This document shows, in pieces, positions 1 through 12,151 of a stretch of DNA of 64,000 nt. The notes under the pieces were generated by a model. It was not told the DNA's origin, made no database searches, and saw nothing but the letters and a program-made list of their open reading frames with translations. The stretch is taken from positions 49,103,863 through 49,167,862 of the forward strand of contig CM055066.1 in the NCBI GenBank assembly GCA_029204045.2, read 5' to 3'. The stretch's first letter is position 1; the number at the start of each line of letters is the position of its first letter. This stretch comes from Tillandsia leiboldiana. Taxonomy: Eukaryota > Streptophyta > Magnoliopsida > Poales > Bromeliaceae. Position numbers and translations under genes: made by a program.

Positions 1-584
1 ACATTTGTTTCTTTATCTATAATATTATTGCTCGGGTTAGAGAGCAGGGATGGGGTTAGTATAGCTATGTTGTCGAGTCGGGTGAGATAGCACCAGATTA
101 TCGACTCGGGAGTTGTCCAAAAATTGCGGATTGTGGGCGGTTGGCCGATTAATATTATGCATCAGTGGGGGCAGGGAATTACATAGATGATTTGAGTTTT
201 TCACCTTGGTCAGAGTGATGACTTTCGCCTGCCATATACTCTATTGATATTCATTTACTCGAGTTGGGTGGCTCCCCTCGAGTGCCACTTCGGAGTAGGC
301 GAGACCGGGTTGGTGTACCGAATGGTTAGTTGAATCGGGTTGGTGTACCGGCAAAGAGTATTGTGATATTGAGAACAGGTAGAACCAGATTGTTGTAACG
401 GACAGTTGGATGAGTATACATTAGTAGTTATTTCAGCGATGCATATACATATATATATTTGGACATCATACATTTATCATTGGGCATAGTAGTGTAGCTT
501 TTATTTTAGCTCTCATTGCCCTACTTTATCATCAACTACTTCACACTCCCGTTGTTGCTCCCTAGTGACTTCTTCAGGAGTAGC
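1..584 (+). mobile_element. Gypsy LTR K, segment 1 (left end outside window)
   Basis: This is the interior of an old Ty3/gypsy LTR in + orientation. It lines up with the later part of solo LTR S (about 25650-26490): the same landmarks occur in order, including the G-rich hairpin-like stretch near 130, a CTCGAGTGCCAC box at 276 and three degenerate copies of GGGTTGGTGTACCG (about 310-415). It is cut at 584 by element A and resumes at 11673. No coding potential is credible. The left border lies outside the window. Confidence 0.75.
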
Positions 585-635
585 TGTCACGCCCCGGGGT
601 CGAAACTGCGACGCGGGCTCGCCAACAGATCCGCC

Positions 636-661
636 GTCTATACGGTGAACCCCGTATAGAC
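636..661 (-). other. Conserved LTR hairpin, element A 3' LTR
   Basis: GTCTATACGG (636-645) and CCGTATAGAC (652-661) are perfect 10-bp inverted arms around a 6-nt loop. The same position in the LTRs of B, D and S carries a hairpin with other stem bases. Confidence 0.7.
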
Positions 662-3606
662 GAAGCGTCAAACCTGCAAAAAGGAAGATACTGTACTAAA
701 CAGATATCAGAGCTGAAAGTAAACTGCTAGAAATAAAATATACAAGACAAAGTCCTCACCAAAAGTACATAAGTCTCTCTCAGCAATGAAAGAAAAGTAC
801 AACTCTATACCTCACTACAAGGTCTCTCAACAAAAAACTCTACAAAATAATAAGGGTACATCTACTCTCTGGACGACGACTGGTAGGGATTTAGCTCGCG
901 ACTCCCTTACCTCGATCTGAAAAAACAGCAACTGGAGCAGCAGGAACAGGAGCAGACGTCTCTGGGAAAAAATACACCACGACGGGTGTGAGAACTACAT
1001 CCCACAGTAGTTCTCAGTGGGTGCCGTCAACAAGCCCAACGGTCTTTCCACTAAGTCTACTAGAGGCATGCTGTAACAAATGAAATACTGAAGAAAAGAG
1101 CTGGAAATGAATAACTCTACAGCTACTATACCCCTATCTAGATGCTCAAAAAGTGGAACAGATGATAACATGGTGCATCTACTAACATATCAGTATAGTC
1201 ACCCAATCTGAACTGACTGTCTCCTCGGGTCCAGTCAAGCCTGCGCCTACCTACTGCCATTACATCCCGGAGGACCGGACTTACGTAGGGCGTCCGTAGC
1301 TGCCAAAACTGGCTCAGCCAGAGGGACTGCGTCCGTAACTGCCAAAACTAGCTCAGTCAGAGGGACGGCGTTGATACGTCGCGATACAAAAGTAACAGAT
1401 CCACCCCGGGCGTGGCTCTCGAGGGGCGCAATCCCACCGAGGAAAAAGTATCCGCGCACTCTGTCACTCAGGTGGCACTGCAGGCCATAGTCAAAATCCA
1501 CGCTCACGCTCTGAACGGAAAAACTCAGGATCCTCAAACATCTCGCACAACGGTCGGAGCACTCTCGACGACTCAGCTGATCAGCTCTCACGAACACGAG
1601 ACACTAGCCTCTCCAATAACTCACAACACAAAACACACTGGCTGGAGATACTCCACAGCCAGGAACAACCCACCACTAAGGGCTAACTAAACTGGTCGGA
1701 CAACACTCAACGACCCGGGACCACCGTCAACTCCGATGGTTCCCAACAACAGAACATCAACCCAACCTGTAGACTCACTGACAGGATAAACCCCACAACA
1801 GACAACAATAAAGGATCCGGGAACCCCGAAAGACTAGAACCTACAACCCTATCAAACAAGAACAGGCTCTAGGCATAGCCTCTCGTTGTTCTCGTCCCAA
1901 AGGAAAAGGCAGACCTTAGAACCCAGACCACTCGAACCATCTCGAGTGGTTAATTTATAGAAAAAATGTGACATTTTTTACTGAAAACCATTTTATCTGA
2001 AAGAAATCCATCTTTAATGATTTTTAGTTCTTTTTAGGAAAACACTGGAAAACAAGTTTTATATCCAAGCCTCGTAGAGCTATTGCCTTGTCCAATCAAA
2101 CAAGAACAGACTCGGGCGACCCTCCGATGCTTGGAAGAAAATATTGGTTGACTAAAATCATATGTGTGTCCAAAAATAGTTCTGGGTTCAAGGTCCTGCT
2201 AACACTGGTATACAGCTGCCACTGACACAGTGGCGACAATAAAACAAGAAAACAACACATCCCGGGACCGCCGTCTACCCAAACGGCTCCCGCCACAGAT
2301 GATCGATCAACTACATCTACCAGACTCCACTCTGCTCCCAAGCACGAGTGTAAAATGCATCCCACACTAAAAAGAAATCTCGACCACTTGGCCCACTACC
2401 CGGGCGAGTAAAACACTATGTCCAGGAAAGAAATAGAAGTGTGGATGTCTAAAGCAGAAATAAACCTAGCCCAAGTTGAAGTTTTTCTACTGGTCTGGTT
2501 ACACATGCAGCATATGACGGGGGTGCTAGGTCAAGTTCCCAGATAACAATAATTTTACAGATAGTAGGAAACAAGAGCTCGCATGATCATCAAATAACTC
2601 TAGAATTATCAGCTATCACATTCTAGCATGCTACACAAGAATATCACTATCGTGCATGGTCCTACTATAGCAGATTTAATGCACATTCCATCAATCTTGG
2701 AGACAGGGCCACCCACCTGAAAACGTTAACTGTCCAAGGTTCCACAGCTGAAAACACCAGGAGCAACAATCTCTACTAATCCACAGCCCCGATGGTCCAA
2801 AAACACTGAACAAATCCTCCTGGTACAAACACACGGCTAATAGTTACACTTTAAATTCCTCAATTTATCCAAATAAGTTACATTCAGAATTCAGCCACAA
2901 AGATGTCACTTTTTCACCTGTAAACAATGCTTCAAAAATTCTAATAAAAATACTACGGCGATCGTCGCGTCGAGACCTTCGAAACGGGTACCTGCACGTC
3001 AAAATCCGAGCCCCGTAGGCCGAGTTACAAATTCCACAGTAAAGGCGCGCAAAAACTCACAACCACACAACTGTAAAACTCTGCACAGTAAAAGGGGAAA
3101 CAGTATACCTTCGGGAAAGCCTCAGAAAAATCTCAGAAAATTACGATGATAATCCTCGTGACGAGTAGATGCAAAAAGTGTACAGGCTCGTCTCGATCCG
3201 ACGCTCAAGTGCGGAGATAAAATTCCGGCAAGGGGCTGCTGTCCAAAAACTCCACCAGCAAACAGCGGCTTAGAAATGTCTCGAAAACAGTGCCACAAAC
3301 TCAGAATCCAGCAAGATGATCAACACGAAAGTCGAAGACGTACCTCTCGTAAATCCAATGCCACAGAAATTGTCCAAAAATATTGTCGGAGTAGCTCTGT
3401 GGACCTCTCAGACTGAAATACGGCGATAACGGGCCTCCGATGAAAGATCGTCGCTCCGCGCTACGATGCCAAAATCGTCAATGCCGCGGCTTCCAAAAAT
3501 TCCGGGCCTCTGCCAAAAGATGCGCAACACGAAGATCTCCAACTTTGCTGAAGGGTCCAAGGGCAGAGGGGTTCGGGAAAAGGGTCAAAAAGCCCGAGCA
3601 AAGGGG

Positions 3607-3615
3607 CTATTTATA
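3607..3615 (-). promoter_or_regulatory. TATA box of element A LTR
   Basis: The sense strand reads TATAAATAG, just downstream of the GC-rich G-box region of U3. The same arrangement is seen in D, S and F. Confidence 0.6.
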
Positions 3616-3786
3616 GGCCCAGCCCGAAAAATCCAACAACTTGGACTTTTGGCCCAAATTCGGGCGCCCAAAACATTCGGGCTGCTACAGTAATGGGCCC
3701 GGCCCGTTACTGTGCAGGCCTGGAACGCCCACGGCCCGCCACGCGACCCAGCTCCACACCCCGCGCGCCCGGAGCACGTGCGACCG

Positions 3787-4124
3787 CCTATCCCCGCGCG
3801 CCACGTGGCACCGCGGTCCTCGGCGGGAACCGTGGGCCGCGGTTCACGCCAGGCCACCCGGGTCCATGCGCCCACCAATGGGAACGCGCCACGTGGCACC
3901 GCGGGGTCCACGGTGCACCGCGCCCGCGCCGCTGTCGCGCGTGCGTTGACCACCCAATCACAACGCGCCACGTGGCCAACCCATTACTCGCTGCGCCCGG
4001 TGCAGGAAATATGGTGCACCCGCCGAACCCGAAGCTGCCACGTGTCACCCTCCGGTCCACCGTGCACTCGCGCACATCCCGTGGACCGCGCCTGCTGCGC
4101 GTGCCAACCGGGAGCCGCCACGTG
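3787..4124 (-). promoter_or_regulatory. G-box/CCAAT module array in U3 of element A
   Basis: On the sense strand the modules read CACGTGGC, 8 bp, then ATTGG or a near match. Visible copies (plus-strand coordinates) are 3787-3807 (CCTAT side degenerate), 3875-3895, 3954-3974 and 4104-4124 (CCAAC variant). In each, exactly 8 bp separate the CCAAT side from GCCACGTG. A further G-box near 4038 lacks the CCAAT partner. The array lies just upstream of the TATA box. Confidence 0.7.
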
Positions 4125-4575
4125 TCCCGCGCCCGGGTGCACGCCTCCGCGGTGGACCGAGCGCCTACGCCGCCGCCAGCCGCCGCCACGGCCGCCTCTC
4201 CGGCCGCCGGAACAGTGCTCCCCCACCTCAAAATGCGTGTTTTCGCATCCGGACTCCGAAAAATACAAGTAAGCAGTCCATTTCGATCGTTTTCGCGTGT
4301 TGAATCCAAATCCGATGTCCGTTTGGCCCAAATCCACTTCTAAAATATCTCGAAAATTCCCGGAAAAGTAAACTTGATCCATTTTTCGTGCCGGGTTAAT
4401 TCCTTGGTTCCAATACGCGCGCAAAAATCTCAATCACCCAATATGGGGCTCCTGTTAAGCAATCTTGCTCCCATTTACACCAGAAATTCATTTCTTGGGC
4501 CCGACACGCGCACAAACACTCCCAGAAGCCACTAATCCATTAATAAACCCTTAAGTGGGGATTCGGGTCCTCACA

Positions 4576-4587
4576 TCCTCCCCCACT
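4576..4587 (-). other. Polypurine tract of element A
   Basis: The sense strand reads AGTGGGGGAGGA, directly abutting the 3' LTR. This is the standard position of the plus-strand primer of LTR retrotransposons. The same tract occurs at 22540 in B and, diverged, at 52568 in D. Confidence 0.75.
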
Positions 4588-5545
4588 AAAAGAAAGTTTC
4601 ATCCTCGAAACTAACACGGCTCAAAAGGGCGTCTCCAAGCCAAAGGTAAGCATCCATCAACACAGTCCCCAACTCCCCAATCGTTACTCACACTCCACAA
4701 AGCGAAACCAAGGCTGGAACAACCTCAGGAATTCCAAAAACTGGGGACGAGGAAGAACAGCCAACTCTACTCGTCCAAAACTACACGAAGTTCGCCAACA
4801 CAACCAACAAGAAAGGTAAAGGCCCCACCAGCGGGAAAGTCATCAACCCCCAACTCTCAATTTAGAAAACAGCTGAATTTAACGAAAAGTTCGAAAATTC
4901 TGAAAGACCAGTGCCCTCGCCCCAATCAAACACGAACAGGTTCAGGCACCGTCTCCATTTCTGGAGTAGCCTTTCGAAGCTTTCGTCCTGTTCGCAAATT
5001 TCAGCGCAAGCGTGAGAGAAATGGAGAGATGTGTTGATGTCGTTCTTGCTGTGGCTACAAAAACGGAAGCTACGATCTATCCGTGCCCCTAAAAACACAA
5101 CCCTATCCGGGACCCCTAGAGACACACCCTCTAGTCCTAGGCGTCACCTACGCTCATCAGGTAGCTCCTAACCCAAAACCGCTGAAGCCACTGCTGCAGA
5201 AAGGATGCCTCGGTGACCTGAGGAAAAAGATCTCCTGTTGTCCAACTCGCGGGAAGGTCACTGTTCTCAATCCACAATCAGTCGCTGCACGATATCGCGC
5301 CCGCTGGTCCATTCCGTGTGCTCAAACTGATTCGTGGAGCTGTAACTGAATCGTCACACCTGCCGGTGTACTTCCCCAAGTCTCAGCTGTCCCGATCATG
5401 CCCCAAATTTCACCTCTGCTCGTAGGATACTGGGAAGAATCCAATCGCTCATGCATGTAACAAAATTTCTATCCATTATTCATGCAGAGATGCAAATGCC
5501 CTAATATCATATGCAGAATGATGCAGCTGTACCAAAAAGCTCAAC
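4588..5545 (-). other. Interior remnant of element A without coding function
   Basis: Only fragments recognisable by comparison with D remain. Around 5210-5290 there is a match to the protease/RT linker of D (about 49440-49500), and next to the LTR lies the post-pol segment with a motif shared with D near 52545 (GAGGA(T/C)GAAAC). The RT, RNase H and integrase region that should lie between is absent. Short ORFs here, such as 4862-5125, match nothing I recognise. Confidence 0.6.
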
Positions 5546-5552
5546 TCAGCTG

Positions 5553-6925
5553 ATAGAAAATAAAGTCATACCTGCAGCGATAGGATCTGCTGCCGGGGTG
5601 CCCTCCACCAGTGCTGCGTAAACCCGTCCACTGGGTGCTGAAGATCGTTGTTCCGTCTGTCCCGATGTCGTACCCCACTCTGTCTGACGGTGCATCGGAA
5701 GGCTTCCGCTTCCTGAACAGGCAAGGGGGGTGCTATAGCAAGGGGTCGCACTGACAGAATGGCTCGGGGACAAGCTGCTCGAAAATATCCAAACTCTCCA
5801 CATAGGAAACACCGTCCCTGTCTCTGGTCACATTGTGACGGTGGATGAGGGCCGCCACAGATGACACACCGCTCACGTCGCTGCTGCCGATACTGCTGCT
5901 GAAACTGCTATCGCTGCTGATACTGCGGCTGCTGCGGGTGTCCACTTGAACTCTGGCGCCTCTAAAACTCACGACCCTCAGGGTGAGATCGTGGAGGTCT
6001 CGGAGGTGCCTGCTCCATATAGATGCATCCAACGTTTGCAATCTACACGAACGGACGAACTGATAAATCTCCCGGCGCAAACCCCGCTCAAACATATAAA
6101 TCCGATGCGCCTTGTCCCTCGCAGCGTGCGGTACATAGGCCAACAACTGGTTGAAGTCTGCGATGTACTCATGCACGGCCGATCTCCCTGACGGAGATTC
6201 TTCAGTTGCTCCTCCAGCCTCTGACGGACGCTCTCCAGGAAAAAGGCTCCAAGAAATAGACTGCGGAACTCCGCCCAAGTAAGAAGTTGGGTCCCAGGTG
6301 GACCAGCAGGTCGCACACGCCACCACCAAGCCTCGGCGTTGCGCTCGAAGAAGTTTGTCGCCAACAGTACCAAAAATCGCTCCTGAATAAACAGACTCTC
6401 AAAATGACGCTCTATGGCCGTGATCCAAGATTCAGCCTCCCACGGCTCTGCACTCAATCTAGGAAAATGGGGTGGGTCAAACTGACGAAACCTCATCAAC
6501 AAATCAGCCACCTCACGCTGCTCTGCAAGGGTCAACTGTCCTGCCGTCCCGGACGGCTGACCACTGGTAACCGGTGCAGTAGGGGCTGCCTGTGCTGCTG
6601 GTACAACTGGGGGTGCCACAGCTGGCGAAGAAGGTGCGGGGAAACTCTCTGGGGGTGCTACAACCGACTGTTCCTTCTGCTCCATCATGCGCATCATCCG
6701 ATCCATGGCCTCCTCCTGGCGCCGTAAAATCTCCACCTGGCGCCGTGAAGTCTCTTCCTGACGCCGTGAAACCTCTTCCTGGCGCCGGACAGCCTCTGAC
6801 AACTGAGTCATCTGAGCCCGAAGCTCCTGCACCTCACTCTGTTGACCCTGTGCTGACTCCTCCTGCTCAGGCTCATGAGAGGAGGAAGGCTGAGGACGTG
6901 TCTGCATCCTGCGTCGGGGAGGCAT
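5553..6925 (-). pseudogene. Gag plus truncated protease of element A
   Basis: Gag forms the particle coat of Ty3/gypsy elements. The start MPPRR at 6925 matches the gag start of D. A Pro/Ser-rich, coiled-coil-like N-terminus with QEE repeats is followed by the core (ITAIERHFESLF, AEAWWWRV). One base is missing near 6190 relative to D, shifting the frame just after LRQGDRP; the text continues in the next frame (IADFNQLLAYVPHAARD). Two zinc knuckles follow near 5850 and 5800; the second has Tyr in place of the His (CFLCGEFGYFRAAC). The text breaks off at a stop at about 5550, before the protease DTG motif. Compared with D it is clearly the same family but not functional as one protein. Confidence 0.8.
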
Positions 6926-7206
6926 CGTGCCCACCAGCAATCCACAAGCAAACATCAGGACAGTACCAAACAACGCTCGACCCAATCCAGCGGAAGTCTA
7001 AGACATGTCATCCATTCCATAGCATTATGTTGTCTGCAGCCAACATAATCGCTTAGGAGAATAAACATGCCAATCACTCATCCCATCCCTTGGGAGAGGT
7101 ATAAAACTCAATCAGGACTCTCGCTAACAGTCACGACTCTCACGTAGTCATCCTAATGTCCAACCACAAGTCTAGGGTTTCTAAGTTCACAATGACCTAA
7201 AACCTA

Positions 7207-7219
7207 GGCTCTGATACCA
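7207..7219 (-). other. Primer-binding site of element A
   Basis: The sense strand reads TGGTATCAGAGCC, complementary to the 3' end of initiator-Met tRNA. It lies 8 nt inside the 5' LTR, the same spacing as in B and D. Confidence 0.85.
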
Positions 7220-7227
7220 CTCTAATC

Positions 7228-10200
7228 TGTCACGCCCCGGGGTCGAAACTGCGACCCGAGATCGCCAACAGATCCGCCGCCCATACGGTGAACCCCGTAT
7301 AGACGAAGCGTCAAACCTGCAAAAAGGAAGATACTGTACTAAACAGATATCAGAGCTGAAAGTAAACTGCTAGAAATAAAATATACAAGACAAAGTCCTC
7401 ACCAAAAGTACATAAGTCTCTCTCAGCAATGAAAGAAAAGTACAACTCTATACCTCACTACAAGGTCTCTCAACAAAAAACTCTGCAAAATAATAAGGGT
7501 ACATCTACTCTCTGGACGACGACTGGTAGGGATTTAGCTCGCGACTCCCTTACCTCGATCTGAAAAAACAGCAACTGGAGCAGCAGGAACAGGAGCAGAC
7601 GTCTCTGGGAAAAAATACACCACGACGGGTGTGAGAACTACATCCCACAGTAGTTCTCAGTGGGTGCCGTCAACAAGCCCAACGGTCTTTCCACTAAGTC
7701 TACTAGAGGCATGCTGTAACAAATGAAATACTGAAGAAAAGAGCTGGAAATGAATAACTCTACAGCTACTATACCCCTATCTAGATGCTCAAAAAGTGGA
7801 ACAGATGATAACATGGTGCATCTACTAACATATCAGTATAGTCACCCAATCTGAACTGACTGTCTCCTCGGGTCCAGTCAAGCCTGCGCCTACCTACTGC
7901 CGTTACATCCCGGAGGACCGGACTTACGTAGGGCGTCCGTAGCTGCCAAAACTGGCTCAGCCAGAGGGACTGCGTCCGTAACTGCCAAAACTGGCTCAGT
8001 CAGAGGGACGGCGTCGACAAGTCGCGATACAAAAGTAACAGATCCACCCCGGGCGTGGCTCTCGAGGGGCGCGACCCCACCGAGGAAAAGGTATCCGCGC
8101 ACTCTGTCGCTCAGGTGGCACTGCATGCTATAGTCAAAATCCACGCTCACGCTCTAAACGGAAAAACTCAGGATCCTCAAACATCTCGCACAACGGTCGG
8201 AGCACTCTCGACGACTCAGCTGATCAGCTCTCATGAACACGAGACACTAGCCTCTCCAATAACTCACAACACAAAACACACTGGTTGGAGATACTCCACA
8301 GCCAGGAACAACCCACCACTCAGGGCTAACTAAACTGGTTGGACAACACTCAACGACCCGGGACCACCGTCAACCCCGACGGTTCCAAACAACAGAACAT
8401 CAACCCAACCTGCAGACTCACTGACAGGATAAACCCCACAACAAACAACAATAAAGGATCCGGGAACCCCGAAAGACTAGAACCTACAACCCTATCAAAC
8501 AAGAACAGGCTCTAGGCATAGCCTCTCGTTGTTCTCATCCCAAAGGAAAAGGCAGACCTTAGAACCCAGACCACTCGAACCATCTCGAGTGGTTAATTTA
8601 TAGAAAAAATATGACATTTCTTACTGAAAACCATTTGATCTGAAAGAAATCCATCTTTAATGATTTTTAGTTCTTTTTAGGAAAACACTGGAAAACAAGT
8701 TTTATATCCAAGCCTCGTAGAGCTATTGCCTTGTCCAATCAAACAAGAACAAACTCGGGCGACCCTACGATGCTTGGAAGAAAATATTGGTTGACTAAAA
8801 TCATATGTGAGTCCAAAAACAGTTCTGGGTTCAAGGTCCTGCTAACACTGGTATACAGCTGCCACTGACACAGTGGCGACAATAAAACAAGAAAACAACA
8901 CATCTCGGGACCGCCGTCTACCCAAACGGCTCCTACCACAGATGATCGATCAACTACATCTACCAGACTCCACTCTGCTCCCAAGCACGAGTGTAAAATG
9001 CATCCCACACTAAAAAGAAATCCCGACCACTCGGCCCACTACCCGGGCGAGTAAAACACTATGTTCTGGAAAGAAATAGAAGTGTGGATGTCTAAAGCAG
9101 AAATAAACCTAGCCCAAGTTGAAGTTTTTCTACTGGTCTGGTTACACATGCAGCATATGACGGGGGTGCTAGGTCAAGTTCCCAGATAACAATAATTTTA
9201 CAGATAGTAGGAAACAAGAGCTCGCATGATCATCAAATAACTCTAGAATTATCAGCTATCACATTCTAGCATGCTACACAAGAATATCACTATCATGCAT
9301 GGTCCTACTATAGCAGATTTAATGCACATCCCATCAATCTTGGAGACAGGGCCACCCACCTGAAAACGTTAACTGTCCAAGGTTCCACAGCTGAAAACAC
9401 CAGGAGCAACAATCTCTACTAATCCACAGCCCCGATGGTCCAAAAACACTGAACAAATCCTCCTGGTACAAACACACGGCTAATAGTTACACTTTAAATT
9501 CCTCAATTTATCCAAATAAGTTACATTCAGAATTCAGCCACAAAGATGTCACTTTTTCACCTGTAAACAATGCTTCGAAAATTCTAATAAAAATACTACG
9601 GCGATCGTCGCGTCGATACCTTCGAAACGGGTACCTGCACGTCGAAATCCGAGCCCCGTAGGCCGAGTTACAAATTCCACAGTGCAGGCGCGCAAAAACT
9701 CACAACCACACAACTGTAAAACTCTGCACAGTAAAAGGGGAAACAGTATACCTTCGGAAAAGCCTCAGAAAAATCCTAGAAAATTACGATGATAATCCTT
9801 GCGACGAGTAGATGCAAAAAGTGTACAGGCTCGTCTCGATCCGAGGCTCAAGTGCGGAGATAAAATTCCGGCAAGGGGCTGCTGTCCAAAAACTCCACCA
9901 GCAAACAGCGGCTTAGAAATGTCTCGAAAACCATGTCACGAACTCAGAATCCAGCAAGATGATCAACACGAAAGTCGAAGATGTACCTCTTGTGAATCCA
10001 ATGCCATAGTAATCGTCCAAAAATACTGTCGGAGTAGCTCTGTGGACCTCTCAGACTGAAATACGGCGATAACGGGCCTCCGATGAAAGATCGTCGCTCC
10101 GCGCTACGATGCCGAAATCGTCGACGCCGCGGCTTCCAAAAATTCCGGGCCTTTGCCAGAAGATGCGCAACACGAATATCTCCAACTTTGCTGAAGGGTC

Positions 10201-11672
10201 GAAGGGCAGAGGGGTTCCGGAAAAGGATCAAAAAGCCCGAGCAAAGGGGCTATTTATAGGCCCAGCCCGAAAAATCCAACAACTTGGACTTTTGGCCCAA
10301 ATTCGGGCGCCCGAAACATTCGGGCTGCTACAGTAATGGGCCCGACCCGTTACTGTGCAGGCCCGAAACGCCCACGGCCCGCCACGCGGCCCAGCTCCGC
10401 ACCCCGCGCGCCCGGAGCACGTGCGCCCGCCTATCCCCGCTGTAACGACCCAGCCCACTAGCAATAATAACTCGTTGGGCCTAATCCACAGCCCAAAATG
10501 CTTAAGCCCAGTTATTATTACTAGTGTTCATGTCTCATATAAACCCAATCACAATTCCATCCACATCCGATGTGGGACTATTGGGAGCGTCACAGCGTCC
10601 TAAACACACACATTGTCCCGCTATCATCTAGACTGAGGCTCAGCTGAGACTCGCCGCACACTAGTAATAATAACTAGTAATTGTGATTGGGTTTATATGA
10701 GACATGAACACTAGTAATAATAACCGGACTTAAGCATTTTGGGCTATGGTTTGGGCCCAATGAGTTATTATATGTGACATGGACACTAATAATAATAACT
10801 GGGCTTAAGCATTTTGGGCTGTGGTTTGGGCCCAACGAGTTATTATTACTAGTGGGCCGGGTCGTTACACCCGCGCGCCACGTGGCACCGCGGTCCTCGG
10901 CGGGAACTGTGGGCCGCGGTTCACGCTGGGCCACCCGGGTCCATGCGCCCACCAATGGGAACACGCCACGTGGCACCGCGGGGTCCACGGTGCGCCGCGC
11001 CCGCGCCGCTGTCGCGCGTGCGTTGACCACCCAATCACAGCGCGCCACGTGGCCAACCCATTACTCGCTGCGCCTGGTGCAGGAAATATGGTGCACCCGC
11101 CGAACCCGAAGCTGCCACGTGTCACCCTCCGGTCCACCGTGCACCCGTGCACATCCCGTGGACCGCGCCTGCTGCGCCTGCCAACCGGGAGCCGCCACAT
11201 GTCCCGCGCCCGGGTGCACGCCTCCGCGGTGGACCGAGCGCCTACGCCGCCGCCAGCCGCCGCGCTCCGCCGCTAGCCGCCACCGCCGGTGCCTCTCCGG
11301 CCGCCGGAACAGTGCTCCCCCACCTCGAAATGCGTGTTTTTGCATCCGGACTCCGAAAAATACAAGTAAGCAGTCCATTTCGATCGTTTTCGCGCGCTGA
11401 ATCCAAATCCGATGTCCGTTTGGCCCAAATCCACTTCTAAAATTTCTCGAAAATTCCCGGAAAGGTAAACTTGATCTATTTTTTGTGCCGGGTCAATTCC
11501 TTGGTTCCAATACGCGCGCAAAAATCTCAATCATCCAATATGGGGCTCCTATTAAGCAATCTTGCTCCCATTTACACCAGAAATTCATTTCTTGGGCCCG
11601 ACACGCGCACAAACACTCCCAGAAGCCACTAATCCATCAATAAACCCTTAAGTGGGGATTCGGGTCCTCACA
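7228..11672 (-). mobile_element. 5' LTR of element A (4445 bp including insertion M)
   Basis: Colinear with 585-4575 apart from the 429-bp insertion M plus its 5-bp duplication. Two changes in the conserved hairpin (7279-7304) turn pairs into G-U wobbles on the sense strand. The GC-rich U3 with G-boxes is split by M. Confidence 0.9.
10441..10869. mobile_element. Foldback element M in the 5' LTR of A
   Basis: It begins TGTAACGACCC and ends GGGTCGTTACA, and is flanked by CCCGC at 10436-10440 and 10870-10874. That string is single in the otherwise identical 3' LTR of A (3792-3800), so insertion is proven by the empty site. The arms are long inverted repeats: the left arm (10441-10555) matches the right arm, which carries the arm module twice (about 10680-10770 and 10770-10869). 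The middle holds CCGATGTGGGAC and GGGAGCGTCACA. There is no ORF of note. TG/CA ends with a 5-bp duplication resemble LTR-element integration, while the foldback shape resembles a DNA element. I cannot class it further. Confidence 0.75.
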
Positions 11673-12151
11673 GCAGCGGCACAGGCAGAGCGCGACAAGG
11701 GAGTCGCGGACTAGATTGAGCTCCACCCCGTCGTTTTGGATAGAGGTTGTCCCACAGTTTACTTATTTTCAACTTTTATAGACTTTTAGGCTACTGCATA
11801 TATTTGGTTTGACTGGAGCCAGCCATTTGTATTTATTTTTATGTTGAGAGGTGGATTTGTATTATGAGGATGTAGTAGATTTGTTTTATATTGAGAGTTG
11901 TCGTAGCAGAGTTGTACATGTTGGAGTTGTATAAAGTAGTTTATACTTGTAGTTGTTTATATAGAGTTGTATTGGGGTTTTATATTTGAAGTTGTATACT
12001 GGTGATGTATGGAGCGGTTGATGTTGGTGTTGTATTTTGTGGAGAATACTTATTATATGTTGGGTATTGTAGTAGACTTATTTTATTTTAGTGTTGGTTT
12101 AGTGGAGCTGTATTCATTGTACTTATTGGAGTTGTATTCTGTTGGGTTATA
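11673..12151 (+). mobile_element. Gypsy LTR K, segment 2
   Basis: Continues segment 1 across element A, beginning with the duplicated GCAGC. It matches the region of other + LTRs where GAGGTAAGG and the Pro/Ala-rich stretch occur. From about 11880 it is built of degenerate GGAGTTGTAT-like repeats. It is cut by solo LTR J. Confidence 0.65.

Larger units (their letters stand above)
585..4575 (-). mobile_element. 3' LTR of element A (3991 bp)
   Basis: Bounded by TG and CA. Read on the minus strand, the U3 begins at 4575. It is GC-rich from 4200 to 3700 with several G-box modules, then has a TATA-like CTATTTATA at 3607-3615 (TATAAATAG on the sense strand). The last 100 bases at 585-690 form the conserved hairpin region. 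Long overlapping ORFs at 3693-4343 arise from the GC-rich U3 and are not taken as genes. Confidence 0.9.
585..11672 (-). mobile_element. Ty3/gypsy element A, internally deleted, minus orientation
   Basis: Two long direct LTRs (585-4575 and 7228-11672) start TGTCACGCCCC and end GGTCCTCACA. They flank a 2.65-kb interior with a PBS at the right and a polypurine tract at the left, so the element reads on the minus strand. The flanking 5-mers are GTAGC (580-584) and GCAGC (11673-11677), a target-site duplication with one mismatch. The interior keeps gag and the start of protease but lacks reverse transcriptase, RNase H and integrase, so the element must have moved with enzymes supplied in trans. 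Over the first 600 bp the LTRs differ at only about 1 percent by eye. It is inserted in LTR K. Confidence 0.9.

Noticed and set aside
3693..4433. Overlapping ORFs up to 216 codons on both strands
   Set aside because: They lie in the GC-rich U3 of LTR A, are open in several frames at once, have Arg/Pro/Ala-rich text without domains, and recur only where the LTR recurs (10774-11530).
5546..5812. A separate small protein-coding gene at the left of the gag of A
   Set aside because: By comparison with D this is the zinc-knuckle to protease part of gag in a shifted frame, ending at a stop before the protease motif.
7207..7219. A tRNA gene or tRNA fragment at the TGGTATCAGAGCC sites
   Set aside because: Only the 11-13 nt complementary to the tRNA 3' end are present, at the fixed position beside LTRs. 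They are primer-binding sites.
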